From assembly GCA_022266195.1 (NCBI GenBank), contig WHVY01000002.1, positions 13,531,001 through 13,595,000 on the forward strand: a stretch of DNA of 64,000 nt, given 5' to 3'. The notes beneath the pieces were generated by a model that saw only the letters and a program-made list of their open reading frames with translations, was not told the DNA's origin and did not search any database. Shown here piece after piece: positions 18,569 through 27,392 of the stretch (positions are counted from its first letter, which is position 1; the number at the start of each line of letters is the position of its first letter). This DNA comes from Tetranychus cinnabarinus (taxonomy: Eukaryota > Arthropoda > Arachnida > Trombidiformes > Tetranychidae). The position numbers and the translations under genes were made by a program.

Positions 18569-19194
18569 TATATTTGATAAACAGTGAATGTGTGTGTATT
18601 GGACCTAGGAACTATATTTGTTCTTACTCTCAACTCTTCAGGAGTAGAAGGAGTCAAATCAACCTTTATATAACTGAATGGCTTTGCAGTTGCATCTTCA
18701 TAAGCAGCGACGAATTTTGCGATTTTCGTAGGGTAAAGCTGTCTGGCTAAAGCATATATTTGTGCCTTGTCTCTAGGATTTTTCATCAAAATCAAATAAT
18801 GACAGTTTAGACTAATGTTTCGCATATTTTTTGCTTGATGAAACACATTCTGTACTATGAAGATTATAGATAAATTCATATGATGGCTCCCCTTTGTGAA
18901 TAAGTTGAGCAACCGATTGTCCTCTCCTAGCTCATTCATTAAATCGTCAATTATTATAAGATCATAATTTTGTGGTTCATCCACCAATCCTTCATGATAT
19001 TCAATGTTCTTATTCTTCGCGTATCTACTTTGCCACTGTCCATAACACCAGACAATTCTAGGTTGTGAGTTCAACTTAGGAATTAGTTGTTTGTGTTTGG
19101 CAATAATGGATTCAACTAGAACTGTTTTTCCACTTGATGTAGGCCCCGCTACCATACATGTAAAGGGATGTTTGAAGCTGTAGGATTCAATCAT
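18568..19194 (-). CDS. Packaging ATPase (FtsK/HerA, A32-like)
   Basis: 208 aa. Walker A 'GPTSSGKT' at residues 17-24 and Walker B 'YDLIIIDDLM' (~77-86), with a sensor-like 'IIFIVQNVFH'. It drives genome packaging into capsids in Polintons/adintoviruses. It starts about 50 nt below a TATATAAATA box (19241-19250). Complete and intact. Confidence 0.93.
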   Translation of the reverse strand: MIESYSFKHPFTCMVAGPTSSGKTVLVESIIAKHKQLIPKLNSQPRIVWCYGQWQSRYAKNKNIEYHEGLVDEPQNYDLIIIDDLMNELGEDNRLLNLFTKGSHHMNLSIIFIVQNVFHQAKNMRNISLNCHYLILMKNPRDKAQIYALARQLYPTKIAKFVAAYEDATAKPFSYIKVDLTPSTPEELRVRTNIVPRSNTHTFTVYQI

Positions 19195-19240
19195 ATTGAT
19201 AATTCGAATAATCCATCTAGGTTCTTCATATTTATCTTTA

Positions 19241-19250
19241 TATTTATATA
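19241..19250 (-). promoter_or_regulatory. TATA box upstream of packaging ATPase
   Basis: Reads TATATAAATA on the - strand, ~47-56 nt before the ATG at 19194. Confidence 0.5.
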
Positions 19251-19422
19251 ACCTTTTTCGAAATAAGTTTTACAATAAAACGTATTTTATCATCAAATTT
19301 GTTTAATATCAAAATCATGAAAGGTTATTAGCATAAATCAGCTGATACAAAGAAAAAGTAAGTTAAAATTGATTAAATGTGAATATGAATGAAATTTGAA
19401 TCAAGCAATTTCATTGAAAGAT

Positions 19423-19986
19423 TCATTTTTTCTCCATAACCTTGAGTTTTTTGCGATTAGGTCCAGCCTCAGTGTCTTCAACGAGATTTTCCTTCTTCCA
19501 GTTTTCCCGAAAATCATTTCGAACGGTCATCAAGGCTAAACCGTATAGATTGCGACCTTTCCAGACACCAGGATTTTCAACTTCAGCTGTGTCGGACGCA
19601 CAACCAATACCAAAGTCCAATGCTTCAGAACAGTAAACAATGGTCTTGCTTCCTGTCATCAACAGTTGTCGTTGGAGATATTTACTGGCACTGAATTTTG
19701 ATTTTATCATTCCAACTAATTTTCCGTAAATTATCTTATCATAATCCGGAGCGCCACGTAAAGTGTCGATGAACAGCATCGGTGAGAATTGCCATGACCC
19801 TTCATGCTTGAAGGGGTGTTCATCAAAAAGACTGAAGCACGCATTTGATTTTGTTGAATCAAATATCTTAAAAAAGGATTCAACATTTTCACTTTGACAC
19901 TCGGATGGAGCACTGTTGATTACGACTGGAGTTGGTTTATCAGCAACATCCGATGCTTTAGCAACTGAAACACTATTTGAAGACAT
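19423..19986 (-). CDS. NADAR/YbiA-fold protein (ADP-ribose-linked N-glycosidase family) in the provirus
   Basis: 187 aa. Residues ~50-161 match the NADAR fold: 'CFSLFDEHPF', 'MIKSKFSASKYLQRQLLMTG', 'DFGIG' (family DxxWGIG) and the strong signature 'WKGRNLYGLALMTVR'. Family members cleave N-glycosidic bonds, including ADP-ribose removal from guanine in DarT-type toxin-antitoxin systems. The usual central EHxFQxxK segment is not recognisable, so catalytic competence is uncertain. An N-terminal ~45-aa disordered lead and a basic tail are extra. It has its own TATA box (20097-20104). Confidence 0.75.
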   Translation of the reverse strand: MSSNSVSVAKASDVADKPTPVVINSAPSECQSENVESFFKIFDSTKSNACFSLFDEHPFKHEGSWQFSPMLFIDTLRGAPDYDKIIYGKLVGMIKSKFSASKYLQRQLLMTGSKTIVYCSEALDFGIGCASDTAEVENPGVWKGRNLYGLALMTVRNDFRENWKKENLVEDTEAGPNRKKLKVMEKK

Positions 19987-20096
19987 GTCGAGAAATTTGA
20001 GAAGGTAAGTAAAACAAGTAGAAGAAAACTTTGAAGGTTTGTAGTTGACGGTAAGAGAACTTGAGCGAGAATGATTTTCTGTGATTTTTTCTGGTC

Positions 20097-20104
20097 TATT
20101 TATA
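20097..20104 (-). promoter_or_regulatory. TATA box (CGTATAAATAG) upstream of the NADAR gene
   Basis: Same 11-base sequence as at 12863-12873, about 115 nt before the ATG at 19986. Confidence 0.6.
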
Positions 20105-20224
20105 CGAATCTAAGGCAAGAAGGAGCAGGTCCAAAGACATAGATTCAGCTCCCTAGTAATTGTTAGTAACTGAATGCCAGATGGCTAGTGCTGATCAAAG
20201 GACAAATACCGACAAAAATAAAGA

Positions 20225-20570
20225 CAAAAATGTGTGAATAAGACAAAAAGTTTACTAAAAGTGTAATAAAAGTTACAAAAGATTCATTAAAAGTGTAATA
20301 AAAGTACAAAAAGTTTGACAAAAGTGTAATAAAAAGTTACAAAAGATTCACTAAAAGTGTAATAAAAAGTTACAAAAAGTTTGAGAAAAGCGTAATAAAA
20401 AGTTACAAAAGATTCACTAAAAGTGTAATAAAAAGTTACAAAAAGTTTGAGAAAAGCGTAATAAAAAGTTACAAAAGATTCACTAAAAGTGTAATAAAAA
20501 GTTACAAAAAGTGTAATAAAAAGTTAAAAAAGTTACATTAAAAGTGTGATAAAATTTACAAAAAGTGCTC
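20225..20570. repeat. Tandem repeats between PolB and NADAR genes
   Basis: Imperfect units built from AAAAGTGTAATAAAAAGTTAC and AAAAGATTCACT / AAAAGTTTGAGA, giving a ~60-bp higher-order period repeated about five times. Non-coding. May be a transcription terminator/poly(A) region or spacer; the many AATAAAA copies fit the former. Confidence 0.8.
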
Positions 20571-20649
20571 ACAAACGGAACAAAAAGCTTCAAAAGAGCA
20601 ATAAAATAAAGTGCAATAAAGATACCAAATTTATGACCGGTCAGTATAA

Positions 20650-23600
20650 TCAGACATCTGTTTTAAATCCAAATGGACGTGTATCATTTCCAATTATCCA
20701 TCGTTTGTTTGAAACAGCTCTGTAAGTTTTGAGAAAATTCTTAGTGAAAACTTTGTGTGAAAATTTATCGGATACAATATTCGTTTGCTGTACTTTTAAA
20801 ATTGTATTACGACCCTTAGTGTAGTCGGAAGCCATTTCACATAGCTTTTCAATGGTAATTAGATCTAAAGTCTTAGCAGTTAACTTAATTCCTTTAACTT
20901 TAATTATCGCTTTTCTCTCATTGTTATTGCTAACAACCTCGTAAGCATAATTTTTAGGACCTAATGCAATGAACTTAACACAATTTTTGTTTGGGCCGAT
21001 TTCATCAGTTAGTTCACCGAGATAATCACCACATTCTATTTTCATATCATCATCTCTTTCTATGAATACGACAGAATCAGTATCAAAGTATAATACTCTT
21101 CCTGACCTTTGTTGTTCTATTCTTTGCAGTAAATTGAAAAGTTCTAAACGTGCATAAGCTGTTACAAAACTTGCAACAGCAATGTTTGTTTTTGACTGTG
21201 GAGCTTTATCAGTGTGTTCCTCTGAATATCTATGTTGAGCAATGATAACTGAATCAGTTACTTGGTTGACACCTAAAACTTCTTGTGTATCATCGTTCAT
21301 TAGAGTCCAAAGATCTGCATAATCGCGCATTATAGATGTTTTTGTTAAATTTGAGTTCTGGGCAAATTTACCCCACAAACTGTTCAGCATAAGTTTAGCA
21401 ATACTTCGCTTCCCTGGATTGGCTTGAATCTCTGAAGGATTAAGCTTTATTCCTTCATGATCTGCATAATCTGCAATATAGGTAGACTTTTGAGCTTCAG
21501 ATTCACACCAAGCAGGCCAGCCAGACGACTCTTGTTTTATTTTCAACCACATTTTGATATAATCTGAAAATAAATCAGCATTTCGTTCAAATTGCAATAC
21601 TTGATAAATTTTGATGATGCGGTAACCAAATCTAACTGCTGTCTTCAACTCTTCTGATGTCCAAGTATTTGTTATCATGCGTTCGGAATCATTATGTATG
21701 CAATACGTCTGTATGTTTTGAAAGACGCATGTTCTGCACAACGGAAACAAAAGTTTCTTATTAACTCGATAAGGTAAAACGGGGATATTTAGGTTAGCAG
21801 GAGGAAGCACTTTGCACTTGATGAATCCAAAATATTCACTGATATCATCTTCGTTGAAATCTCCTTCTAATAATTTAGGATGACCAGCAGGGAAGGCGTT
21901 CTTCTTCAAAACGTATGGATAAAGTGATGTAAAGTCTAGATACCTTATCTTTTCATTTTGAGCACATTCATGGTAGAATTTGATGTTGTTCGTTCGACCT
22001 CCAAAGAAACTCTCACGGATATCAATATAACCTACCTCTTTAATTGTATACCTATGTGAAATACGTTGCTTGATGTAAATGTGTTGATTTTTCAGCTGAT
22101 TGAATTCATGCTCCCAAATTTCAATTAACTTCAATCCTCGATGGTTGTAATATCTTCTTTTTTCCAATAGTCTTTCATATATCTGACCGACGTTCAAATT
22201 TTCGTGTAAGAGAGGATTTGTCATACTTCTATCAGTATAGCAATCAGGACAGCCGTGAAAGAAACACCCGTAAAATTCAAAGACTTGTTGCGTTTCTGGT
22301 ATGAATCCATCTGCATAATAAGGACCAATTCTAAATTCCCTCTTAATTTCATAAGAACCACCGATAATGTGCTGTTGATAATCAAGCCAGCATGAAGCAG
22401 ATAAAGATTGTTTTCTTGAAACATATCCAGCATTTGGTGTTATGGCAAGTGTTGAAGGTGCTAATAGTCTAGCTCTATAGACTTCAAGTGCGACTGAAGC
22501 TAGAGTGAATTTTCTTGTGAGAGGGTTGATACTGCTGATTTCAGAAAAAGATCTAATAAATTTCATCACCGATAACATCAAGATTTTCACATCTGAGTCG
22601 CAATAATCGATTAGCTCTTTTGAAAAATCATATTCATAATTGCTATTGGCCAATCTATTATACCAAGTTATCAATTCACTCTTCATATTTGGCTTCATAT
22701 TATCAGGATCATAATAGGATATATCTGGAATTTTACCAATGTAATTTTGGTTTTCTGGTAAGTTGAACAGATGAGGGAAGAATCCTTTCTTAGTTTCGGT
22801 CACATCGAAAGATTTGCACAACGAACTCAAAGGCTGCATGAATAAACAAAGAGAGTCGATGAAGCGAATATTCTCCATTTTTATGAATGTTAGCTTAGAA
22901 CCTTGCATTATTATAACAGGAACTGCTGCAAAATGTCTCTGATAAAAGTCTTGAATAATGAAATGTCCATCATATCCTCTTTGATTGTGAGCGACAACAG
23001 TCACATTTGCACCGAGAGAACGTGCTTTTGGTGCAGCTTCTCGATACAGATAGTCACAAAATAATTTAGTACAATTTTCTCCTCTATACACTCTGCGTAA
23101 AATCCCACAGTTTTCACAATTATCTGGCGACTTCTTTAGGGATGACATATCAAAACATTTACTGCATATTGTGTATGAGATTAGAAGATTCGGAACATGT
23201 AGAAGATTATTCCTTGATGCTGGAAGCTGCATTGACTCAATGTCATAAAAAACATAGAATACCAGGTTTTCATCCTCTTCTTTGAGTTTGGCAATAGAAT
23301 GCGGACGTATAAAGCAGTAGTGAGGGGTTGTTGTGTACAGGAGCTTACAACCTTCACACTTGTAATAACCACATCTATGTCCATCCTTAGGCTTGTAGGT
23401 TATCCAACAATCTTTGCATTTAATTTTTGAATCACAGATGTTGAGTCGGATGTGGTTTTCGAAGCAGATATCGTTGTTGAATGTTCGGTTACAACTGTCA
23501 CATAACACTGATTCAGTAAGGGGACAAACTGGAAAAGCAGAACACAACTGACAAGCATCCTTACAGATATGACTATCATCCGCAAGTTTTACCCAACAGC

Positions 23601-24891
23601 GAACGCAAAAATTATTGCATTGCATGTAACCTCTGATTTTGGTTATGAGATTGAAATGGTTATCAGTATATTCTAAAAATATTTTCTTATTTGCAGTTGG
23701 ACCACCAAATATTTTAAGACGTGTTTTTGAGTCAACAACAACGATTTGATATCCTATTAAAGCGTTCTGAATTTCCGCAATTTTATTCATGTCCATTGCA
23801 TCAAGTGCATCAATTTTAAGATCCATGAAGAGTCTTGCTGCGAATGATTTGAGTTTTGTTATCCTTCTTCTTAAGGATATCCATTGATTTTCTTGTCCTG
23901 GAGTCTTATCAGCATGAAATTTACCTAATGCGATAGCATAGTAACCACAATACTCATCTTCATTTCTTATCACGACTACTGATTCTTGACGTTTTGCTCT
24001 TTCAGCTGGCTCAAGTAATTTTGAAATGCGCTTTCCTGATCCAGATATAGATTTAAGGATTTGAATTGTGATTTCAAGTTCACCACCATCTAAAAAACTA
24101 CCACTTGATTGAGCTAGCTTTTCAGCACGGGCAAGAAATTCACTTTTATCAAAATTTCTGGTTTTAAAATTCATAAAGAGCTGTCTATCATCACGAGGAT
24201 TGTTGAAAGTTAGACTGATTATATCATCAGGGTTTGCTCCAGATATCATTTGTTGGACGAAACGCTCGTAAGCATCATTGATTGCTGATGATATTTCCAG
24301 TAAATCTACTGAGCGGTTTGTATTATTTACAATATCTGCACGGACGACTTTAGTAAGAGTATGAAAATTATCATTTTGTTGCCACTGACCTTCATCCTTT
24401 ACAGTGAAGTTGATTACTGGATTTTCATCCGTACCTTGACCGATTTGAAGCAATTCCGATTGGTTTGAACAGTCATCATCATCCTGGTTTGGTTCATTAG
24501 ATAATTCCTGTTCTCGATCCTGAACGATACCAGAAGCTGTATCGCTATCAAATTCAACAGCATTTTCAATAGCGTCAATGATTGATGAAACTGTATCGAT
24601 GATGATAACTTCAGCATTGTCTTCATTGTAATCCATTTGATTCACACCAGCAGCACAATTAATATCCATTGCTTCGCATGAAACTGATTGAGAACAAGTT
24701 TCCACTACATGGTTATCACTTATTTCACTTAAAGTAACACCAAGACACAAGGCATCAGCTTCAGCATCATCCATTATTATTTCCTCTGGAATATCCACGG
24801 ACATACAAATATCATCATCTTCACGATTGCACATTGAAGCATCAAGAACAAGTTCACAATAGTTTGATGGGTACATAAAACGTCGAGACAT
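20650..24891 (-). CDS. Protein-primed family B DNA polymerase with N-terminal OTU-like and zinc-binding regions
   Basis: 1413 aa. The polymerase half has Exo I Asp550/Glu552 ('YDIESM'), Exo II 'VVAHNQRGYDGHF', Exo III 'YCDSDVKIL', Pol A Asp986 ('DFTSLYP'), Pol B 'KLMLNSLWGKF' and Pol C Asp1270/Asp1272 ('YFDTDS'), then 'KVKGIKL'. Residues 1-190 are acidic and disordered. Around 305-420 an OTU-like pattern appears: Cys315 in 'DEYCGYYAIAL' and His412 in 'YTDNHFNLIT'. Cys/His clusters follow (430-520). It replicates the element. The terminal-protein function could lie in the N-terminal half. Intact. Confidence 0.95.
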   Translation of the reverse strand: MSRRFMYPSNYCELVLDASMCNREDDDICMSVDIPEEIIMDDAEADALCLGVTLSEISDNHVVETCSQSVSCEAMDINCAAGVNQMDYNEDNAEVIIIDTVSSIIDAIENAVEFDSDTASGIVQDREQELSNEPNQDDDDCSNQSELLQIGQGTDENPVINFTVKDEGQWQQNDNFHTLTKVVRADIVNNTNRSVDLLEISSAINDAYERFVQQMISGANPDDIISLTFNNPRDDRQLFMNFKTRNFDKSEFLARAEKLAQSSGSFLDGGELEITIQILKSISGSGKRISKLLEPAERAKRQESVVVIRNEDEYCGYYAIALGKFHADKTPGQENQWISLRRRITKLKSFAARLFMDLKIDALDAMDMNKIAEIQNALIGYQIVVVDSKTRLKIFGGPTANKKIFLEYTDNHFNLITKIRGYMQCNNFCVRCWVKLADDSHICKDACQLCSAFPVCPLTESVLCDSCNRTFNNDICFENHIRLNICDSKIKCKDCWITYKPKDGHRCGYYKCEGCKLLYTTTPHYCFIRPHSIAKLKEEDENLVFYVFYDIESMQLPASRNNLLHVPNLLISYTICSKCFDMSSLKKSPDNCENCGILRRVYRGENCTKLFCDYLYREAAPKARSLGANVTVVAHNQRGYDGHFIIQDFYQRHFAAVPVIIMQGSKLTFIKMENIRFIDSLCLFMQPLSSLCKSFDVTETKKGFFPHLFNLPENQNYIGKIPDISYYDPDNMKPNMKSELITWYNRLANSNYEYDFSKELIDYCDSDVKILMLSVMKFIRSFSEISSINPLTRKFTLASVALEVYRARLLAPSTLAITPNAGYVSRKQSLSASCWLDYQQHIIGGSYEIKREFRIGPYYADGFIPETQQVFEFYGCFFHGCPDCYTDRSMTNPLLHENLNVGQIYERLLEKRRYYNHRGLKLIEIWEHEFNQLKNQHIYIKQRISHRYTIKEVGYIDIRESFFGGRTNNIKFYHECAQNEKIRYLDFTSLYPYVLKKNAFPAGHPKLLEGDFNEDDISEYFGFIKCKVLPPANLNIPVLPYRVNKKLLFPLCRTCVFQNIQTYCIHNDSERMITNTWTSEELKTAVRFGYRIIKIYQVLQFERNADLFSDYIKMWLKIKQESSGWPAWCESEAQKSTYIADYADHEGIKLNPSEIQANPGKRSIAKLMLNSLWGKFAQNSNLTKTSIMRDYADLWTLMNDDTQEVLGVNQVTDSVIIAQHRYSEEHTDKAPQSKTNIAVASFVTAYARLELFNLLQRIEQQRSGRVLYFDTDSVVFIERDDDMKIECGDYLGELTDEIGPNKNCVKFIALGPKNYAYEVVSNNNERKAIIKVKGIKLTAKTLDLITIEKLCEMASDYTKGRNTILKVQQTNIVSDKFSHKVFTKNFLKTYRAVSNKRWIIGNDTRPFGFKTDV

Positions 24892-25614
24892 GATGATGAT
24901 ATTAAATCGTTGAATGAATAATTGCTGAAATCACAAACAGTAAAGGCGAAGATCACAATAGAAATTTGAAGTTGAAACTCAAAATGAAAACTTCCAATAT
25001 GAAAAGGACAAGAACAAGAACAAGAACAAGAACAAGAACAAGAACAAGAACAAGAACAAGAACAAGAACAAGATTAAGAACAAGAACAAGAACAGAAAAC
25101 TAGAGCAAAGATGATGATGAGCACAAGAAACACAGGTTGAAAAGGTTGAAGTTTAGCACAAAAAGAAAAACTATTTAGAAGTTGTTGTAAGTCAAAAGTA
25201 TACTGATTCTCTCCAAAAACGCGAATCGCTTTTAAAGCAAAATTTTGAGCAATAAAGAGTGGGAGCAAAAAGAGCAGAAAGAGAAAGATCCTTTGTCAAT
25301 GTAATTACATTCTGAGAACTTTTTACTAAATTGCATCTATTTCTTACAACCTCTTTGTCGGTAAAATAATTAACGAAAAAGAGCAACACAGCTTGGTTAT
25401 AAGTTTCAATTTTATTGCTTTTAGACGAGTTCAGGTGCATATGAATATACATTTCAACTAAAAAGCTTTTTGCGTTTTATTGCCGTCATAAAATGACCCT
25501 TCACGGTCACTTCTATGAGGGAGCCCCCTCGAGCTCACTCCTGAACCTCCACCCCTTCTCTGACCTGAAACTAGTTTTACTTCTTTCAGACCGAAGAGTT
25601 GACGATATCTAGCT
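24892..25614. other. Right-hand non-coding part of element B
   Basis: Contains the presumed PolB promoter. A (GAACAA)n array lies at about 25009-25099. A GC-richer segment (25480-25614) has a small TGACC...GGTCA dyad. No independent gene is supported; the frame at 25458-25649 is only a continuation of the host exon. Confidence 0.5.
25009..25099. repeat. (GAACAA)n microsatellite inside element B
   Basis: About a dozen nearly perfect hexamers between the PolB start and the right terminus. Confidence 0.9.
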
Positions 25615-25649
25615 CCGCCCCTTTGACTCTTCCCTACTAATTCACTACT
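25615..25649 (-). repeat. Right terminal inverted repeat of element B (35 bp)
   Basis: Exact inverse complement of 10846-10880, ending in CT next to the CTCAGT duplication. Confidence 0.93.
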
Positions 25650-25655
25650 CTCAGT
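25650..25655 (+). repeat. Target-site duplication CTCAGT, right copy
   Basis: Pairs with 10840-10845; a single copy is present at the empty paralogous site 53050-53055. Confidence 0.93.
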
Positions 25656-26655
25656 AGATCTGAATCCTTCACAAGCTTCAGTTGACAGTAAAAAATACTC
25701 GGGATGAGCATAATGAGCTTCACTCAGAGCCTCATGATATTTTTGTGTATACCAATGATAGGCAATACCCGAGACATATTGAGCAGCTTCAGGATCATTG
25801 ACTATCCCATTTATAAAGTAGTTAAGGTTAGAGAGATTGTCATCGTATATCATCATTTTCAGCTTCTCTTTACCATAACCGGCTGCCTTTAGAGCTGGAC
25901 CTAAATCTTTTTTGATGAAATCTCTCATCATGCTACCAGTGAAACCTAAGGCATTCCATCTCCATCCAGGGTTAAGGCCAACATTAGGCTCATTTTCAGG
26001 AGTTAATCCCCAAAAATTGATACCAAGAGCTTCATAAGCTTGTAAAAATCTGACAAAAATAAAAAAATGATCAGTAAATGAGTGAATAAAAAGACTGATA
26101 ATCATCGTTGACCAGGGAAAAGTGTTTTAATTCAAAATCGTTTTCAACATCATCATATGAATAGGGTCGATCTGAGAAGTCAGAGCCTCCAATAACAACT
26201 CGACAGACTGTATATTGTAATCCATTTGGACCAAAATAGTCTTCAATCAATTTGTCAGCTAAACTGTCAGGTAATTTGTTGATGTTGATTCCAGTTGCAT
26301 CTGTGAAAGCTCCTCCAAAACCAATAATTTGCTGTTTACGATCCGTTGCATTGATCAATACATGAATATCAGCAATTTCACCAGAATCGGTTATCAAATC
26401 ATTTACATGGATAAGACTCTTTGCTAGACGATGAGATGATTTATCAGTTTGAAATATAGTTAAATGATCATCTAAGGAATTAGGTTCAGTACTGATTGAA
26501 TCACAATGCTCCTCATTACAAACACAAATAAAAGATTCTCCCTCAATGTGTTGTTTTACTTGACAACCTAAGGATAAAGTAGCTATGCATATTGAAAACA
26601 ATAGAGGGACGATAATCATTTGAACAGACATCCTGATTGATGAATGAATTTGCAT
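25650..26655 (-). pseudogene. GBA: Glucosylceramidase (GH30) 5' part, disrupted by Polinton insertion and an internal deletion
   Basis: The first exon (to ~26101) has a hydrophobic signal peptide, best started at the ATG at 26631 below a TATAAAT box. It encodes the N-terminal domain with 'IIGFGGAFTDATGININ'. The second exon (26049-25650) holds the acid/base Glu in 'WGLTPENEP' and the nucleophile Glu in 'LLSTEACEG'. The family's ~70-80 residues between these parts (the SPW-x-PxWM region) are missing. Only ~50 bp separate the exons, with no GT donor of normal context at the junction. The second exon is then cut by the provirus. The C-terminal exon is at 10293-10741. The gene is therefore almost certainly dead. 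Confidence 0.85.
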
Positions 26656-26670
26656 CAACCAAATTCATCC

Positions 26671-26678
26671 ATTTATAC
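26671..26678 (-). promoter_or_regulatory. TATA box of the GBA-like gene
   Basis: TATAAATG on the - strand. Its spacing places the transcription start downstream of the ATG at 26655, favouring the ATG at 26631. Confidence 0.45.
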
Positions 26679-26679
26679 G

Positions 26680-27340
26680 TGCTAATTTTTTCAAAAAAGA
26701 AGTCGTGCCAACTTCTGAACCAGATTAATCAAGGAATGCATCAATAATCCATCTAGAAATCAGTAAATCTACTAACTTTTTATCCTTTTACAGTAATCTT
26801 TAAAAAGATTAAGCTCCTAGAATTCCTAATGATTTTTGTTTTTCTAAATCAGTTCATGCAAAACTCTAAATTATCAGGGAATGTTGAGAAAATTTAGCTT
26901 TAAACAATTTTTCGGATCACTAAGAATTTTTTCTCTACAACTAACGGTTTGGCCACAAAACACCCCCAAAGTTTACGACTTCAAACGCCGATATCTCCGT
27001 TACTATTCGCGATACAATAAAATGGATTCAAGTTTAGTTACTCATTTTGAATTAGCTTCTTTTTGGCATATTAATAATCGATTCTAGTTGGGGGCAATTT
27101 TCTATGGAGATCTAACTTCCTCCTTTGATAGCCTCTGAAATATGCACAATTTGGATATCTAATGTAAAGGTCAACAATGGTTCAAGAATCTTTTAGTCTT
27201 TGAATTGGGAAAATGGGAACAGCCAATGCTGTAGACCAACGCGTTTCGAAAATGCCATTGATTCGAGATTAATCTTAGTTTTTAATATGGAAATTAGTGA
27301 TAATCTTTAATTCGAAGGAGAAAAAAAATAAAAAAACTTA
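26680..27340. other. Intergenic region, no gene seen
   Basis: A + strand frame at 26881-27087 resembles nothing I know and has no supporting context. AT-rich with no clear repeat. Confidence 0.4.
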
Positions 27341-27392
27341 ATATCAAAATTAAGCTAAAAGTAGTTTAGTCACGACATTTATGTCAACATAC

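Larger units (their letters stand above)
10846..25649 (-). mobile_element. Complete Polinton/adintovirus-like provirus (element B, 14,804 bp)
   Basis: It begins AGTAGTGAATTAG and ends with its inverted copy, with 35-bp perfect terminal inverted repeats and CTCAGT on both sides. It carries the Polinton signature set: PolB, retroviral-type integrase, packaging ATPase, adenain protease, double-jelly-roll major capsid and penton-like proteins. Small virion proteins and accessory genes are also present, all on the - strand. The TIRs are short for Polintons, which usually have hundreds of bases. One small gene contains an in-frame stop; otherwise the long frames are open, suggesting recent insertion. 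It interrupts a host glucosylceramidase exon. Confidence 0.95.

Noticed and set aside
25074..25452. Two - strand ORFs near the right end of element B
   Set aside because: They overlap a hexamer microsatellite and subterminal DNA, with no motif.
26881..27087. 68-aa + strand ORF
   Set aside because: No homology I recognise and no splice or promoter context.
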